5,378 bases of DNA from Cytophagia bacterium (GCA_013373005.1 JABXIP010000433.1:1-5378); one strand, 5' to 3'. Positions 1-5,189 are shown, counted from the first letter of the stretch. Notes: generated by a model from the letters alone, not told the origin. Numbers and translations are program-made.

Positions 1-266
1 ATGGTTTCAGTTGGAAAATGAACCTTGATGTTATTGCCAAGAATATCGAAGAAGTAGGTAAGTCACTCAATCAGAATGCTCAATTCGATAGACCAACACT
101 TTTCGTTAGAGGCTCTAAATCGGACTATGTATTGGATAGCGATATTAACCTGATCCATTCAATCTTTACAAATTCCAGGGTTGTAACCATCGGTGGTGCA
201 GGACATTGGCTTCATGCGGAAAAACCAGATGAGTTTTACGAGACTGTTAACGCTTTTTTGAACTAG
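1..266 (+). CDS. Alpha/beta-hydrolase fold esterase-like protein, C-terminal part (5'-truncated by window edge)
   Basis: The open frame runs in from the left edge (first whole codon at position 3) and ends at TAG 264-266, leaving about 87 C-terminal residues. The tract FSWKMNLDVI followed by PTLFVRGSKSDYV and GGAGHWLHAEKPDEF matches the cap-to-C-terminal half of small alpha/beta-hydrolases of the YbfF/ABHD11 esterase type. The His of GAGHW is the expected catalytic histidine; the nucleophile elbow (GxSxG) would lie upstream, outside the window. The ATG at 18 is internal to the domain and is very unlikely to be the real start. Only one base separates its stop from the next gene, so the two are probably co-transcribed and perhaps translationally coupled. 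The substrate cannot be inferred. The fold is fairly certain and the exact esterase family less so. Confidence 0.8.
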   Translation, partial: GFSWKMNLDVIAKNIEEVGKSLNQNAQFDRPTLFVRGSKSDYVLDSDINLIHSIFTNSRVVTIGGAGHWLHAEKPDEFYETVNAFLN

Positions 267-267
267 T

Positions 268-978
268 ATGAAGCAAGGTGTTGTCTATTTAATCCCAAAC
301 GTAATTTCTGCAGATACACAGGATAAAGTGATTCCTCAACAAGTAAAAAATGCTATTCTGGATACAGATATCTTCTTTGTTGAAGACTTAAGAACTGCAA
401 GAAGGTATGTGAGCAGCCTGAAACTAGGTTTGACGATTGAGGATTTAGAATTTCAGATTCTAGACAAAAAAACCAGCTTTGAGCAGTGTTTTGAAATTGC
501 TCAGATGGCGCTGGAAGGAAAAAATTTAGGAGTTATTTCCGAAAGCGGTTGCCCTGGGGTGGCAGATCCTGGAGCCAGACTCGTACATATGGCTCAACAG
601 CTAGGCATTACCTGTAAACCACTTGTAGGACCATCTTCCATCCTGATGGCACTTATGGCTTCCGGTTTTAATGGACAGTCATTTGCTTTTCATGGCTACC
701 TGCCCATTGATAGAAAAGAGAGACAGCAGAAAATTCGGGAACTGGAGAAAGAATCCAGAGAAAAAGATCAGACACAAATTTTCATGGACACACCATATAG
801 AAATGAGGCCTTGCTTTTTGATCTGATTAAGACGGCCAGAGGAGACTCCTTTCTTTGTGTCGCTAGAGATATCACGGGAGAAAAAGAGTTGATCAAGACC
901 AAGTCCATCTCTAAATGGAATGCCAAGGAGATAGATCTAAAGAAGATTCCAACCATCTTTTTACTATACGCCAATTAG
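268..978 (+). CDS. SAM-dependent methyltransferase, short RsmI-like (tetrapyrrole methylase superfamily)
   Basis: This 236-residue protein has the landmarks of the RsmI/YraL branch of tetrapyrrole-type methylases. These are an N-terminal strand GVVYLIPN (4-11), the SAM-binding loop SESGCPGVADPG (91-102; RsmI has SDAGTPxISDPG), VGPSSILMALMASG (120-133), FAFHGYLP (139-146), MDTPYRN (173-179) and the late motif CVARDITGEKELI. True RsmI 2'-O-methylates C1402 of 16S rRNA and is about 280 residues long. This protein lacks the C-terminal extension and has a divergent N-terminal loop, so it is more likely the short paralogue that Bacteroidota often carry; its target is unknown to me. The ATG lies one base after the hydrolase stop, with no Shine-Dalgarno, which is usual in this phylum. 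It lies just before metK, which makes its cofactor. Family assignment is firm; rRNA as substrate is inference. Confidence 0.85.
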   Translation: MKQGVVYLIPNVISADTQDKVIPQQVKNAILDTDIFFVEDLRTARRYVSSLKLGLTIEDLEFQILDKKTSFEQCFEIAQMALEGKNLGVISESGCPGVADPGARLVHMAQQLGITCKPLVGPSSILMALMASGFNGQSFAFHGYLPIDRKERQQKIRELEKESREKDQTQIFMDTPYRNEALLFDLIKTARGDSFLCVARDITGEKELIKTKSISKWNAKEIDLKKIPTIFLLYAN

Positions 979-980
979 AG

Positions 981-1000
981 ATTGGAAAAAGTTTTCTAAT
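981..1000. repeat. Imperfect 9-bp inverted repeat between methyltransferase gene and metK
   Basis: Arms ATTGGAAAA (981-989) and TTTTCTAAT (992-1000) are complementary except for one G-T pair and are separated by two bases. In RNA this would be a weak A/U-rich hairpin two bases after the methyltransferase stop codon. In DNA it is a 20-bp near-palindrome covering the region where the metK -33 element should lie. It could be a weak terminator or an operator; it has no U-tract, so a terminator is the weaker reading. Confidence 0.4.
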
Positions 1001-1022
1001 TACTCATATAAGACTAATTTTG
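992..1022 (+). promoter_or_regulatory. Bacteroidota-type promoter of metK
   Basis: TAATTTTG at 1015-1022 is a perfect match to the Bacteroidota -7 consensus TAnnTTTG. Nineteen bases upstream sits TTTT (992-995), a weak version of the -33 TTTG/TTG element. Transcription would start around 1028-1030, giving a leader of only about a dozen bases before the ATG at 1042. That leaves no room for a SAM riboswitch. The leader has no convincing Shine-Dalgarno. Confidence 0.6.
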
Positions 1023-1041
1023 CAGCCTTAAAGAATATCAT

Positions 1042-2295
1042 ATGCCATATCTATTTACCTCAGAATCAGTATCTGAAGGGCACCCAGACAAAGTAGCAGA
1101 CCAGATTTCTGATGCTCTGATTGACAACTTTCTGGCCTTCGATCCTGAGTCAAAAGTTGCTTGTGAAACTCTTGTTACGACCGGACAGGTTGTTTTAGCT
1201 GGTGAGGTGAAATCGAATACATATCTGGATGTTCAAAGAATTGCCAGAGATATGATTGAGAAAATTGGCTATACCAAAGCTGAATATCAGTTTGACAGCA
1301 AATCTTGTGGAGTACTTTCTGCCATTCACGAGCAGTCTGAAGATATTAATAGAGGTGTTGATAGAGCTTCAAAAGAAGAGCAAGGTGCAGGTGACCAAGG
1401 GATGATGTTCGGTTATGCTACCAACGAGACCGAAAACTATATGCCTTTGGCCTTAGACCTTTCCCATAAAATTCTTCAGGTGCTAGCTGACCTAAGAAGA
1501 GAAAGTAAAGAAATTACTTATCTAAGGCCTGATGCCAAATCGCAGGTAACTATTGAATACTCCGATGATAACGTGCCTACAAGAATAGATGCTATTGTAG
1601 TTTCTACTCAGCACGATGACTTCGATGAAGAAGCCGCTATGCTGGCGAAAATCAAATCTGATATCATCAATATTTTGATTCCAAGGGTAAAAGCTCTTCT
1701 TCCGGATCACATTCAAAAGCTATTCAATGACGACATCAAATATCACATTAACCCTACAGGTAAATTCGTTATTGGCGGCCCACATGGTGATACAGGTCTT
1801 ACAGGTAGAAAAATTATTGTAGATACCTATGGCGGTAAAGGAGCTCATGGTGGGGGAGCATTCTCTGGTAAAGATCCTTCAAAAGTGGATAGATCGGCTG
1901 CTTATGCTACAAGACATATTGCTAAGAATTTGGTTGCAGCCGGTGTAGCAGATGAAGTCTTGGTTCAAGTTTCTTATGCTATCGGAGTTGTTGAGCCAAT
2001 GGGAATCTATATCAACACTTATGGTACTTCTAAGGTAGGAATGAACGATGGAGCTATAGCGCAAAAGGTTTCTCAAGTATTCGATATGCGCCCTTATGCT
2101 ATTGAAACAAGACTGAATTTGAGAACTCCAATTTATTCTGAAACTGCCGCCTATGGTCACATGGGAAGAAAGAATGAAGTAGTTAAAAAGACATTTATTA
2201 ATTCAAGCAATCAGCCTCAAGAGTTTGAAGTAGAGCTCTTCACTTGGGAAAAGCTTGACTATGTAGATAAAGTAAAAGCAGCCTTCGGTCTGTAA
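1042..2295 (+). CDS. metK: S-adenosylmethionine synthase (methionine adenosyltransferase)
   Basis: The enzyme makes S-adenosylmethionine from methionine and ATP in the cytoplasm, releasing phosphate and pyrophosphate. The 417-residue product has all family landmarks. These are FTSESVSEGHPDKVADQ at the N terminus (ATP-binding HPDK at 14-17), the signature GAGDQGMMFGYA (115-126), FVIGGPHGDTGLTGRK (242-257) and the P-loop-like signature GGGAFSGKD (270-278). It is complete and somewhat longer than the E. coli enzyme (384 residues), as usual for this phylum. The ATG at 1042 gives the canonical MPYLFTSESV N terminus, so the start is secure. It has its own promoter and ends at a strong terminator, so it is probably monocistronic, though read-through from the methyltransferase gene is possible. 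It faces the convergent hpf gene. Confidence 0.98.
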   Translation: MPYLFTSESVSEGHPDKVADQISDALIDNFLAFDPESKVACETLVTTGQVVLAGEVKSNTYLDVQRIARDMIEKIGYTKAEYQFDSKSCGVLSAIHEQSEDINRGVDRASKEEQGAGDQGMMFGYATNETENYMPLALDLSHKILQVLADLRRESKEITYLRPDAKSQVTIEYSDDNVPTRIDAIVVSTQHDDFDEEAAMLAKIKSDIINILIPRVKALLPDHIQKLFNDDIKYHINPTGKFVIGGPHGDTGLTGRKIIVDTYGGKGAHGGGAFSGKDPSKVDRSAAYATRHIAKNLVAAGVADEVLVQVSYAIGVVEPMGIYINTYGTSKVGMNDGAIAQKVSQVFDMRPYAIETRLNLRTPIYSETAAYGHMGRKNEVVKKTFINSSNQPQEFEVELFTWEKLDYVDKVKAAFGL

Positions 2296-2297
2296 AC

Positions 2298-2326
2298 AAA
2301 AAGCCCCGATTTCTCGGGGCTTTTTT
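2298..2326. terminator. Bidirectional intrinsic terminator between metK and hpf
   Basis: A perfect GC-rich stem pairs AGCCCCGA (2302-2309) with TCGGGGCT (2314-2321) around a TTTC loop. It is flanked by five A on the left and a T6 run (2321-2326) on the right, which can extend the stem. It lies a few bases after the metK stop. Read on the minus strand it also ends in a T run and lies 20 bases beyond the hpf stop, so one element can end both convergent transcripts. Confidence 0.93.
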
Positions 2327-2345
2327 ATTGAATATCAATGGAGGA

Positions 2346-2642
2346 CTAGTGCGCCAGCACTTTTTCCTTATGCTTCTTAATTTGTCTCCTCAGGGCTTCT
2401 GCGCAGTGGTCAGTTGCCGCCTCAAACGAACCGTTGGTTTTATGAGCAAACAACTGTTCCCCCGGAACATTCAGTTTAATCTCAACTGTTTTGTTTTCAA
2501 TACCCTCATTATTCAACCTTAGAATTACTTCTGCATCAATAGTCCTATCATAAAAGGTATCTAGTTTGTCGAGTTTTTTCTGAATGAAATTGATCAACTT
2601 GATGTCTGCATCGAAGTGGATTGATTGAACTTGTACTTTCAT
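2346..2642 (-). CDS. hpf: Ribosome hibernation-promoting factor, short HPF/RaiA type
   Basis: The product binds the decoding centre of idle 30S subunits, blocks mRNA and tRNA sites, and promotes hibernation in slow growth or starvation. This 98-residue protein begins MKVQVQSIHFDAD and shows the beta-alpha-beta-beta-beta-alpha pattern of the family. It has the basic first helix (INFIQKKLDKLDTFYDR, 17-33), LNVPGEQLFAHKTNGSFEAATDHCAEALRRQIKKHKEK, and no C-terminal dimerisation domain. It is therefore the short form, the kind that in Gammaproteobacteria works with RMF; no RMF is seen here. The gene starts 25 bases after the recombinase stop with no Shine-Dalgarno, and is the last gene of the rpsU operon. 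The shared terminator follows 20 bases after its stop. Its operon position links hibernation to ribosomal protein synthesis. Confidence in the family is high. Confidence 0.93.
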   Translation of the reverse strand: MKVQVQSIHFDADIKLINFIQKKLDKLDTFYDRTIDAEVILRLNNEGIENKTVEIKLNVPGEQLFAHKTNGSFEAATDHCAEALRRQIKKHKEKVLAH

Positions 2643-2667
2643 GATGTTAAAATTTAAAGGGTTAAAC

Positions 2668-3549
2668 TTATGCCTTTGGATGTGCCTGATCGAAGACCGA
2701 CTTCAGCTTCTCCAAAGAATTATGTGTATAGACCTGCGTTGCAGCCAAACTACTATGCCCCAACAAATCCTTCACCGCATTCAAATCGGCTCCTTTGTTC
2801 AATAAGTGGGTTGCAAAAGTATGGCGCAAAGCATGAGGGCTCTTTTTATCTAGCGATGGAACCTGATTCAGATACTTTTTAACTATTCTGTAGATCATCA
2901 TCGGATATGCTTGCCCTCCGTCTTTATTAACGATTAAAAATGAGTCCTGATCATGTGAAAAGACATGATTTTTCTCAGTTATTAGATTTTTTAACAATTC
3001 ATTTAGGCTGCGCGAAACAGGAATAATTCGCTCCTTATTTCGCTTCCCTAACACCTTAATGGTTGACTCTGAGGGCTTAAAGTCTGAAATTCTAAGCCCT
3101 ATAAGCTCAGATAATCGAATCCCTGTGCCATAGAGTAACTCAAGAATAACTTGTTCGGTTTTTCCTTCTAAAGAATTTTCAAAAACTAATCGGTCTAAAA
3201 ACTCGGAGAACTCTTGCTCATTGGCAAAGCCAGGTAGCTCCTTCTTTACCTTCAAAGATTTGATCTTCTGGGTAGGATCTTTCAATATGACTTCCCGCTT
3301 CAACAAGAACTTGAAGAAAGATTTGAGCGAAGCAATTTTACGATTGACACTTCTGGAAGAAATGCCTTGGTCCATAAGCGACAACACCCACGACCGAATC
3401 ATCAGTTGAGTTGCTTCTGTTAAACTTGAAATGTTGAATTTTTCTTGAGCGAAATGCTCGAATTGATTTAAGTCATTTTGATATGACTTAAGGGTGTGTT
3501 GGCTGTACCGTTTTTCGTATGATATGTATCGAAGGAAGGATTCAACCAT
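2668..3549 (-). CDS. xerC: Tyrosine recombinase, XerC type
   Basis: A site-specific recombinase that probably resolves chromosome dimers at dif with a XerD partner. From the ATG at 3549 it is 293 residues. An N-terminal SAM-like core-binding domain (about 1-85, MVESFLRYISYEKRYSQHTL) is followed by the catalytic domain. All active-site residues are present: R145 (GTGIRLSEL), K169 (LGKRNKER), H239 and R242 (HALRHTFATHLL), H265 (LLGHSS) and nucleophile Y274 (TQVYTHNS). A longer reading starts with GTG at 3570. It would add seven residues encoded inside a hairpin and without homology to the family N terminus, so ATG 3549 is preferred. No integrase-specific N-terminal domain, attachment site or mobile cargo is seen. 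Its place between rpsU and hpf is the usual Bacteroidota arrangement, which argues for a housekeeping Xer. XerD or an uncharacterised orphan Xer remain possible. Confidence 0.85.
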   Translation of the reverse strand: MVESFLRYISYEKRYSQHTLKSYQNDLNQFEHFAQEKFNISSLTEATQLMIRSWVLSLMDQGISSRSVNRKIASLKSFFKFLLKREVILKDPTQKIKSLKVKKELPGFANEQEFSEFLDRLVFENSLEGKTEQVILELLYGTGIRLSELIGLRISDFKPSESTIKVLGKRNKERIIPVSRSLNELLKNLITEKNHVFSHDQDSFLIVNKDGGQAYPMMIYRIVKKYLNQVPSLDKKSPHALRHTFATHLLNKGADLNAVKDLLGHSSLAATQVYTHNSLEKLKSVFDQAHPKA

Positions 3550-3551
3550 GA

Positions 3552-3579
3552 TAGTACTGCGTCTTTGCACACAGTACTA
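3552..3579. repeat. 28-bp imperfect palindrome (11-6-11) directly upstream of the recombinase start
   Basis: On the plus strand TAGTACTGCGT (3552-3562) is the complement of ACACAGTACTA (3569-3579) at 10 of 11 positions, around a six-base core CTTTGC. In minus-strand mRNA this is an 11-bp hairpin with one U-G pair and loop GCAAAG. It ends two bases before the recombinase ATG, so it would occupy the ribosome-loading region. The 11-6-11 geometry equals that of dif sites, but the inner-arm bases do not resemble dif. No U-tract follows, so it is not a classical terminator. Confidence 0.65.
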
Positions 3580-3582
3580 ACA

Positions 3583-3628
3583 TAGTGATTTATCACTACT
3601 AAAGAAATGGATTAGTAGTTTTCTTTAG
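3583..3628 (-). promoter_or_regulatory. Competing hairpins at the rpsU stop codon and spacer
   Basis: Three overlapping inverted repeats are visible. (A) ACTACTAA 3595-3602 pairs with TTAGTAGT 3612-3619. (B) CTAAAGAAA 3599-3607 pairs with TTTCTTTAG 3620-3628, which lies within the last rpsU codons. (C) TAGTGAT 3583-3589 pairs with ATCACTA 3592-3598. A excludes both B and C, because they share bases. This is the layout of an attenuator or a differential-stability element between a highly expressed ribosomal gene and a weakly expressed recombinase gene. The pairing is seen; the function is inference. Confidence 0.45.
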
Positions 3629-3806
3629 CGTACATCTTTTGCTTGTACGCAGCCTTAATTTTCTCAGTTCTACGAGTTATAGAAGGCTTCTCGAATTGAG
3701 TTCTAGATCTAAGTTCTCTTAGAACCCCTGTTCTTTCGAATTTCTTCTTGAAACGCTTAAGCGCTTTATCAATCGATTCGTTTTCTTTTACGTTAATTAC
3801 GATCAT
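3612..3806 (-). CDS. rpsU: Small ribosomal subunit protein bS21
   Basis: This 64-residue, highly basic protein begins MIVINVKENESIDKALKRFKKKFERTGVLRELR, the unmistakable bS21 pattern, followed by a helical basic tail ending in KQKMYAKENY. bS21 sits on the 30S platform near the 3' end of 16S rRNA. In Bacteroidota it helps hold the anti-Shine-Dalgarno sequence away from mRNA together with bS18 and bS6; Tyr54 here (KAAY) corresponds to the residue I recall as contacting the anti-SD in Flavobacterium johnsoniae. The ATG at 3806 is confirmed by AGGAGGTG nine bases upstream, unlike every other gene in the window. It is first in the rpsU-xerC-hpf unit and has its own promoter. Regulation of this gene by its own product through that SD is likely from known biology. 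Confidence 0.96.
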   Translation of the reverse strand: MIVINVKENESIDKALKRFKKKFERTGVLRELRSRTQFEKPSITRRTEKIKAAYKQKMYAKENY

Positions 3807-3815
3807 AACTTATAA

Positions 3816-3823
3816 CACCTCCT
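3816..3823 (-). promoter_or_regulatory. Consensus Shine-Dalgarno of rpsU
   Basis: On the minus strand AGGAGGTG is an uninterrupted 8-base complement to the 16S rRNA 3' tail (CACCUCCU), nine bases before the rpsU ATG. The other starts (methyltransferase, metK, xerC, hpf, acyl-CoA dehydrogenase, rfbB) show nothing comparable. In a phylum that hides its anti-SD, a perfect SD on the gene for the protein that hides it is the hallmark of autogenous control. Confidence 0.9.
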
Positions 3824-3836
3824 CTCGTTCGGGCTG

Positions 3837-3865
3837 CAAAGATACATAAATATGACCGATAGCAA
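3837..3865 (-). promoter_or_regulatory. Bacteroidota-type promoter of the rpsU operon
   Basis: On the minus strand TATCTTTG (3844-3837) matches the -7 consensus TAnnTTTG exactly. A TTG (3865-3863) lies 18 bases upstream, close to the usual -33 spacing. Transcription would start near 3830, giving a leader of about 24 bases that is largely the Shine-Dalgarno region. The element lies in the 74-bp gap after the acyl-CoA dehydrogenase stop, where no clear terminator is seen, so some read-through into rpsU is possible. Confidence 0.65.
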
Positions 3866-3880
3866 TGTGCTGCCTCAAAA

Positions 3881-5020
3881 TTATTTCAATAAGGATCTGG
3901 AAATCACCAGCTTTTGAATCTCGGATGTTCCTTCACCGATAGTACAAAGCTTGGAATCTCTATAGTACTTCTCTACCGGATAGTCCTTAGTAAAGCCGTA
4001 TCCTCCAAAAATTTGAACTGCTTCATTGGAGAATGATACCGCACACTCAGAAGCATAATACTTAGCCATTGCCGACTCCTTGGTAACAGGCTTTCCATCA
4101 TTCTTAAGCTGAGCTGCTCTGTAAGTCAGCAATTTGGCAGCTTCTAGCTCAGTGGCCATATCTGCCAGCTTAAATGAAATACCTTGAAAGTTGAAAATTG
4201 GCTGGTTGAATTGATGACGCTCTTGAGAATATGCCAATGCTGCCTCGAATGCACCTTCAGCAATTCCTAAACTTAATGCTGCAATGGAAATCCTTCCGCC
4301 ATCCAAAACTTTCATCGATTGAATAAAGCCCTCTCCTTCTTTGCCCAGCATATTCTCCTCAGGAATTCTGCAATCTTCAAAGATCATTTCTGCAGTTTCC
4401 GAAGTACGCATACCTAACTTATTTTCCTTTTTGCCGGCTTTAAAACCCGGAGTTCCTCTTTCTACAACGAAAGCGGTCATTCCATGCGAGTCACCAACCT
4501 CCCCGGTTCGTACGATTACAACAGCAGCATCACCAGATTTCCCATGAGTAATCCAATTCTTGGTGCCATTAATCACCCATTCATTTCCGTCCTTTCTGGC
4601 AGTAGTTTTCATATTCCCAGCATCAGAACCTGTGTTTGGCTCGGTTAACCCCCAGGCTCCAATCCATTCTGCAGTAGCAAGCTTTGGCAACCACCTTTTC
4701 TTCTGGTCTTCATTACCAAAGAGGAGAATATGGCCTGTACAAAGTGAGTTGTGAGCGGCAACAGAAAGCCCGATTCCCGGATCTAACTTGGCAACTTCAG
4801 ATACAACGGTAATGTATTCATTGTAGGAGAATCCTGAACCACCATATTCCTGCGGAACCAAAACACCCATTAATCCAAGTTCTCCAAACTTCTTAAAGAT
4901 GTGGACAGGAAATTCCTGATTGTCGTCCCATTCATTTCTAAAGGGTGTAATTTCCCTCTCTCCAAAATCTTTGATCATATCAGCAATCATTTGCTGATTC
5001 TCGTTCAACTCAAAATCCAT
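3881..5020 (-). CDS. Acyl-CoA dehydrogenase, FAD-dependent
   Basis: The enzyme introduces the alpha,beta double bond into acyl-CoA and passes electrons to electron-transfer flavoprotein; it acts in fatty-acid or branched-chain amino-acid breakdown. From ATG 5020 it is 379 residues, typical for the family. An N-terminal helical domain (MDFELNENQQMIADMIKDF) is followed by a middle beta domain with the signature GAWGLTEPNTGSDAG, then a C-terminal helical domain with QIFGGYGFTKDYPVEKYYRD and IGEGTSEIQKLVISR. The Glu of GEGT (about residue 363) is the expected catalytic base, in the position used by short- and medium-chain enzymes rather than isovaleryl-CoA dehydrogenase. A TTG at 5059 opens a longer frame but falls upstream of the predicted transcription start; ATG 5026 is a near alternative. 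Chain-length specificity cannot be read from the sequence. Confidence 0.93.
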   Translation of the reverse strand: MDFELNENQQMIADMIKDFGEREITPFRNEWDDNQEFPVHIFKKFGELGLMGVLVPQEYGGSGFSYNEYITVVSEVAKLDPGIGLSVAAHNSLCTGHILLFGNEDQKKRWLPKLATAEWIGAWGLTEPNTGSDAGNMKTTARKDGNEWVINGTKNWITHGKSGDAAVVIVRTGEVGDSHGMTAFVVERGTPGFKAGKKENKLGMRTSETAEMIFEDCRIPEENMLGKEGEGFIQSMKVLDGGRISIAALSLGIAEGAFEAALAYSQERHQFNQPIFNFQGISFKLADMATELEAAKLLTYRAAQLKNDGKPVTKESAMAKYYASECAVSFSNEAVQIFGGYGFTKDYPVEKYYRDSKLCTIGEGTSEIQKLVISRSLLK

Positions 5021-5037
5021 TTCCATAATAGTTTGTC

Positions 5038-5068
5038 GAAAATTATCAATTTCGCTCAAACTAACAAA
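5038..5068 (-). promoter_or_regulatory. Candidate promoter of the acyl-CoA dehydrogenase gene
   Basis: On the minus strand TTTG (5068-5065) and TAATTTTC (5045-5038) are spaced by exactly 19 bases. This fits the Bacteroidota -33/-7 layout with one mismatch in the -7 (C for the final G). Transcription would start near 5031, leaving a leader of about 5 to 11 bases before ATG 5026 or 5020. This also argues against the upstream TTG as the start. Confidence 0.5.
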
Positions 5069-5078
5069 CGATCGTTAG
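5061..5078. promoter_or_regulatory. TetR-like operator candidate upstream of acyl-CoA dehydrogenase
   Basis: CTAAC (5061-5065) and GTTAG (5074-5078) flank the sequence, and AACGATCGTT (5067-5076) inside it is a perfect 10-bp palindrome. A third half-site AACGA lies at 5091-5095. Spaced AACG/CGTT arms of this kind are typical of TetR-family operators. The site overlaps the predicted -33 element, so binding would repress transcription. No regulator gene lies in the window. Confidence 0.45.
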
Positions 5079-5167
5079 GAAGAATAGTTTAACGAGAATT
5101 ATTGTCCATTCAACCACACTTCAATTATCATTCAACTAAATTGGTCTTCGAATTATCGCACAGAACA

Positions 5168-5175
5168 TACTTTTG
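5168..5175 (+). promoter_or_regulatory. -7 promoter element of rfbB
   Basis: TACTTTTG is an exact TAnnTTTG match. It would start transcription around 5182, about eight bases before the rfbB ATG at 5190. A well-spaced -33 TTG is not evident: the nearest TTG, at 5141, is 24 bases upstream, longer than usual. It faces away from the acyl-CoA dehydrogenase promoter about 100 bases to the left. Confidence 0.5.
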
Positions 5176-5189
5176 AGAAAAACTTAAGA

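Noticed and set aside
768..974. 68-codon minus-strand open frame inside the methyltransferase gene
   Set aside because: It is antisense to conserved coding sequence, with composition typical of a reversed reading frame.
979..1041. SAM riboswitch upstream of metK
   Set aside because: The gap is 63 bases and the predicted transcript leader is about a dozen; no SAM-aptamer fold fits.
1879..2160. 93-codon minus-strand open frame inside metK
   Set aside because: It is fully antisense to conserved MetK residues, resembles no family and has no promoter or start context; a shadow frame.
2296..2345. tRNA gene between hpf and metK, as expected from Bacteroidota gene order
   Set aside because: Only 50 bases are available and they hold the terminator; no cloverleaf is possible.
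2328..2522. Plus-strand open frame overlapping hpf
   Set aside because: It begins at the metK terminator and runs antisense to clear HPF coding sequence; no recognisable protein.
2668..3549. Integrase of a genomic island or integron
   Set aside because: The length and two-domain layout fit Xer. It sits in a housekeeping operon, with no att duplication, cargo, tRNA junction or attC-like array nearby, and without the extra insertion typical of integron integrases.
3861..3871. Terminator after the acyl-CoA dehydrogenase gene
   Set aside because: AGCA-ATG-TGCT gives only a 4-bp stem with no T run in the direction of transcription.
5057..5064. TTAGTTTG on the minus strand as the -7 of acyl-CoA dehydrogenase
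   Set aside because: It has one mismatch and no -33 at proper spacing; the alternative TTTG-N19-TAATTTTC is better placed.
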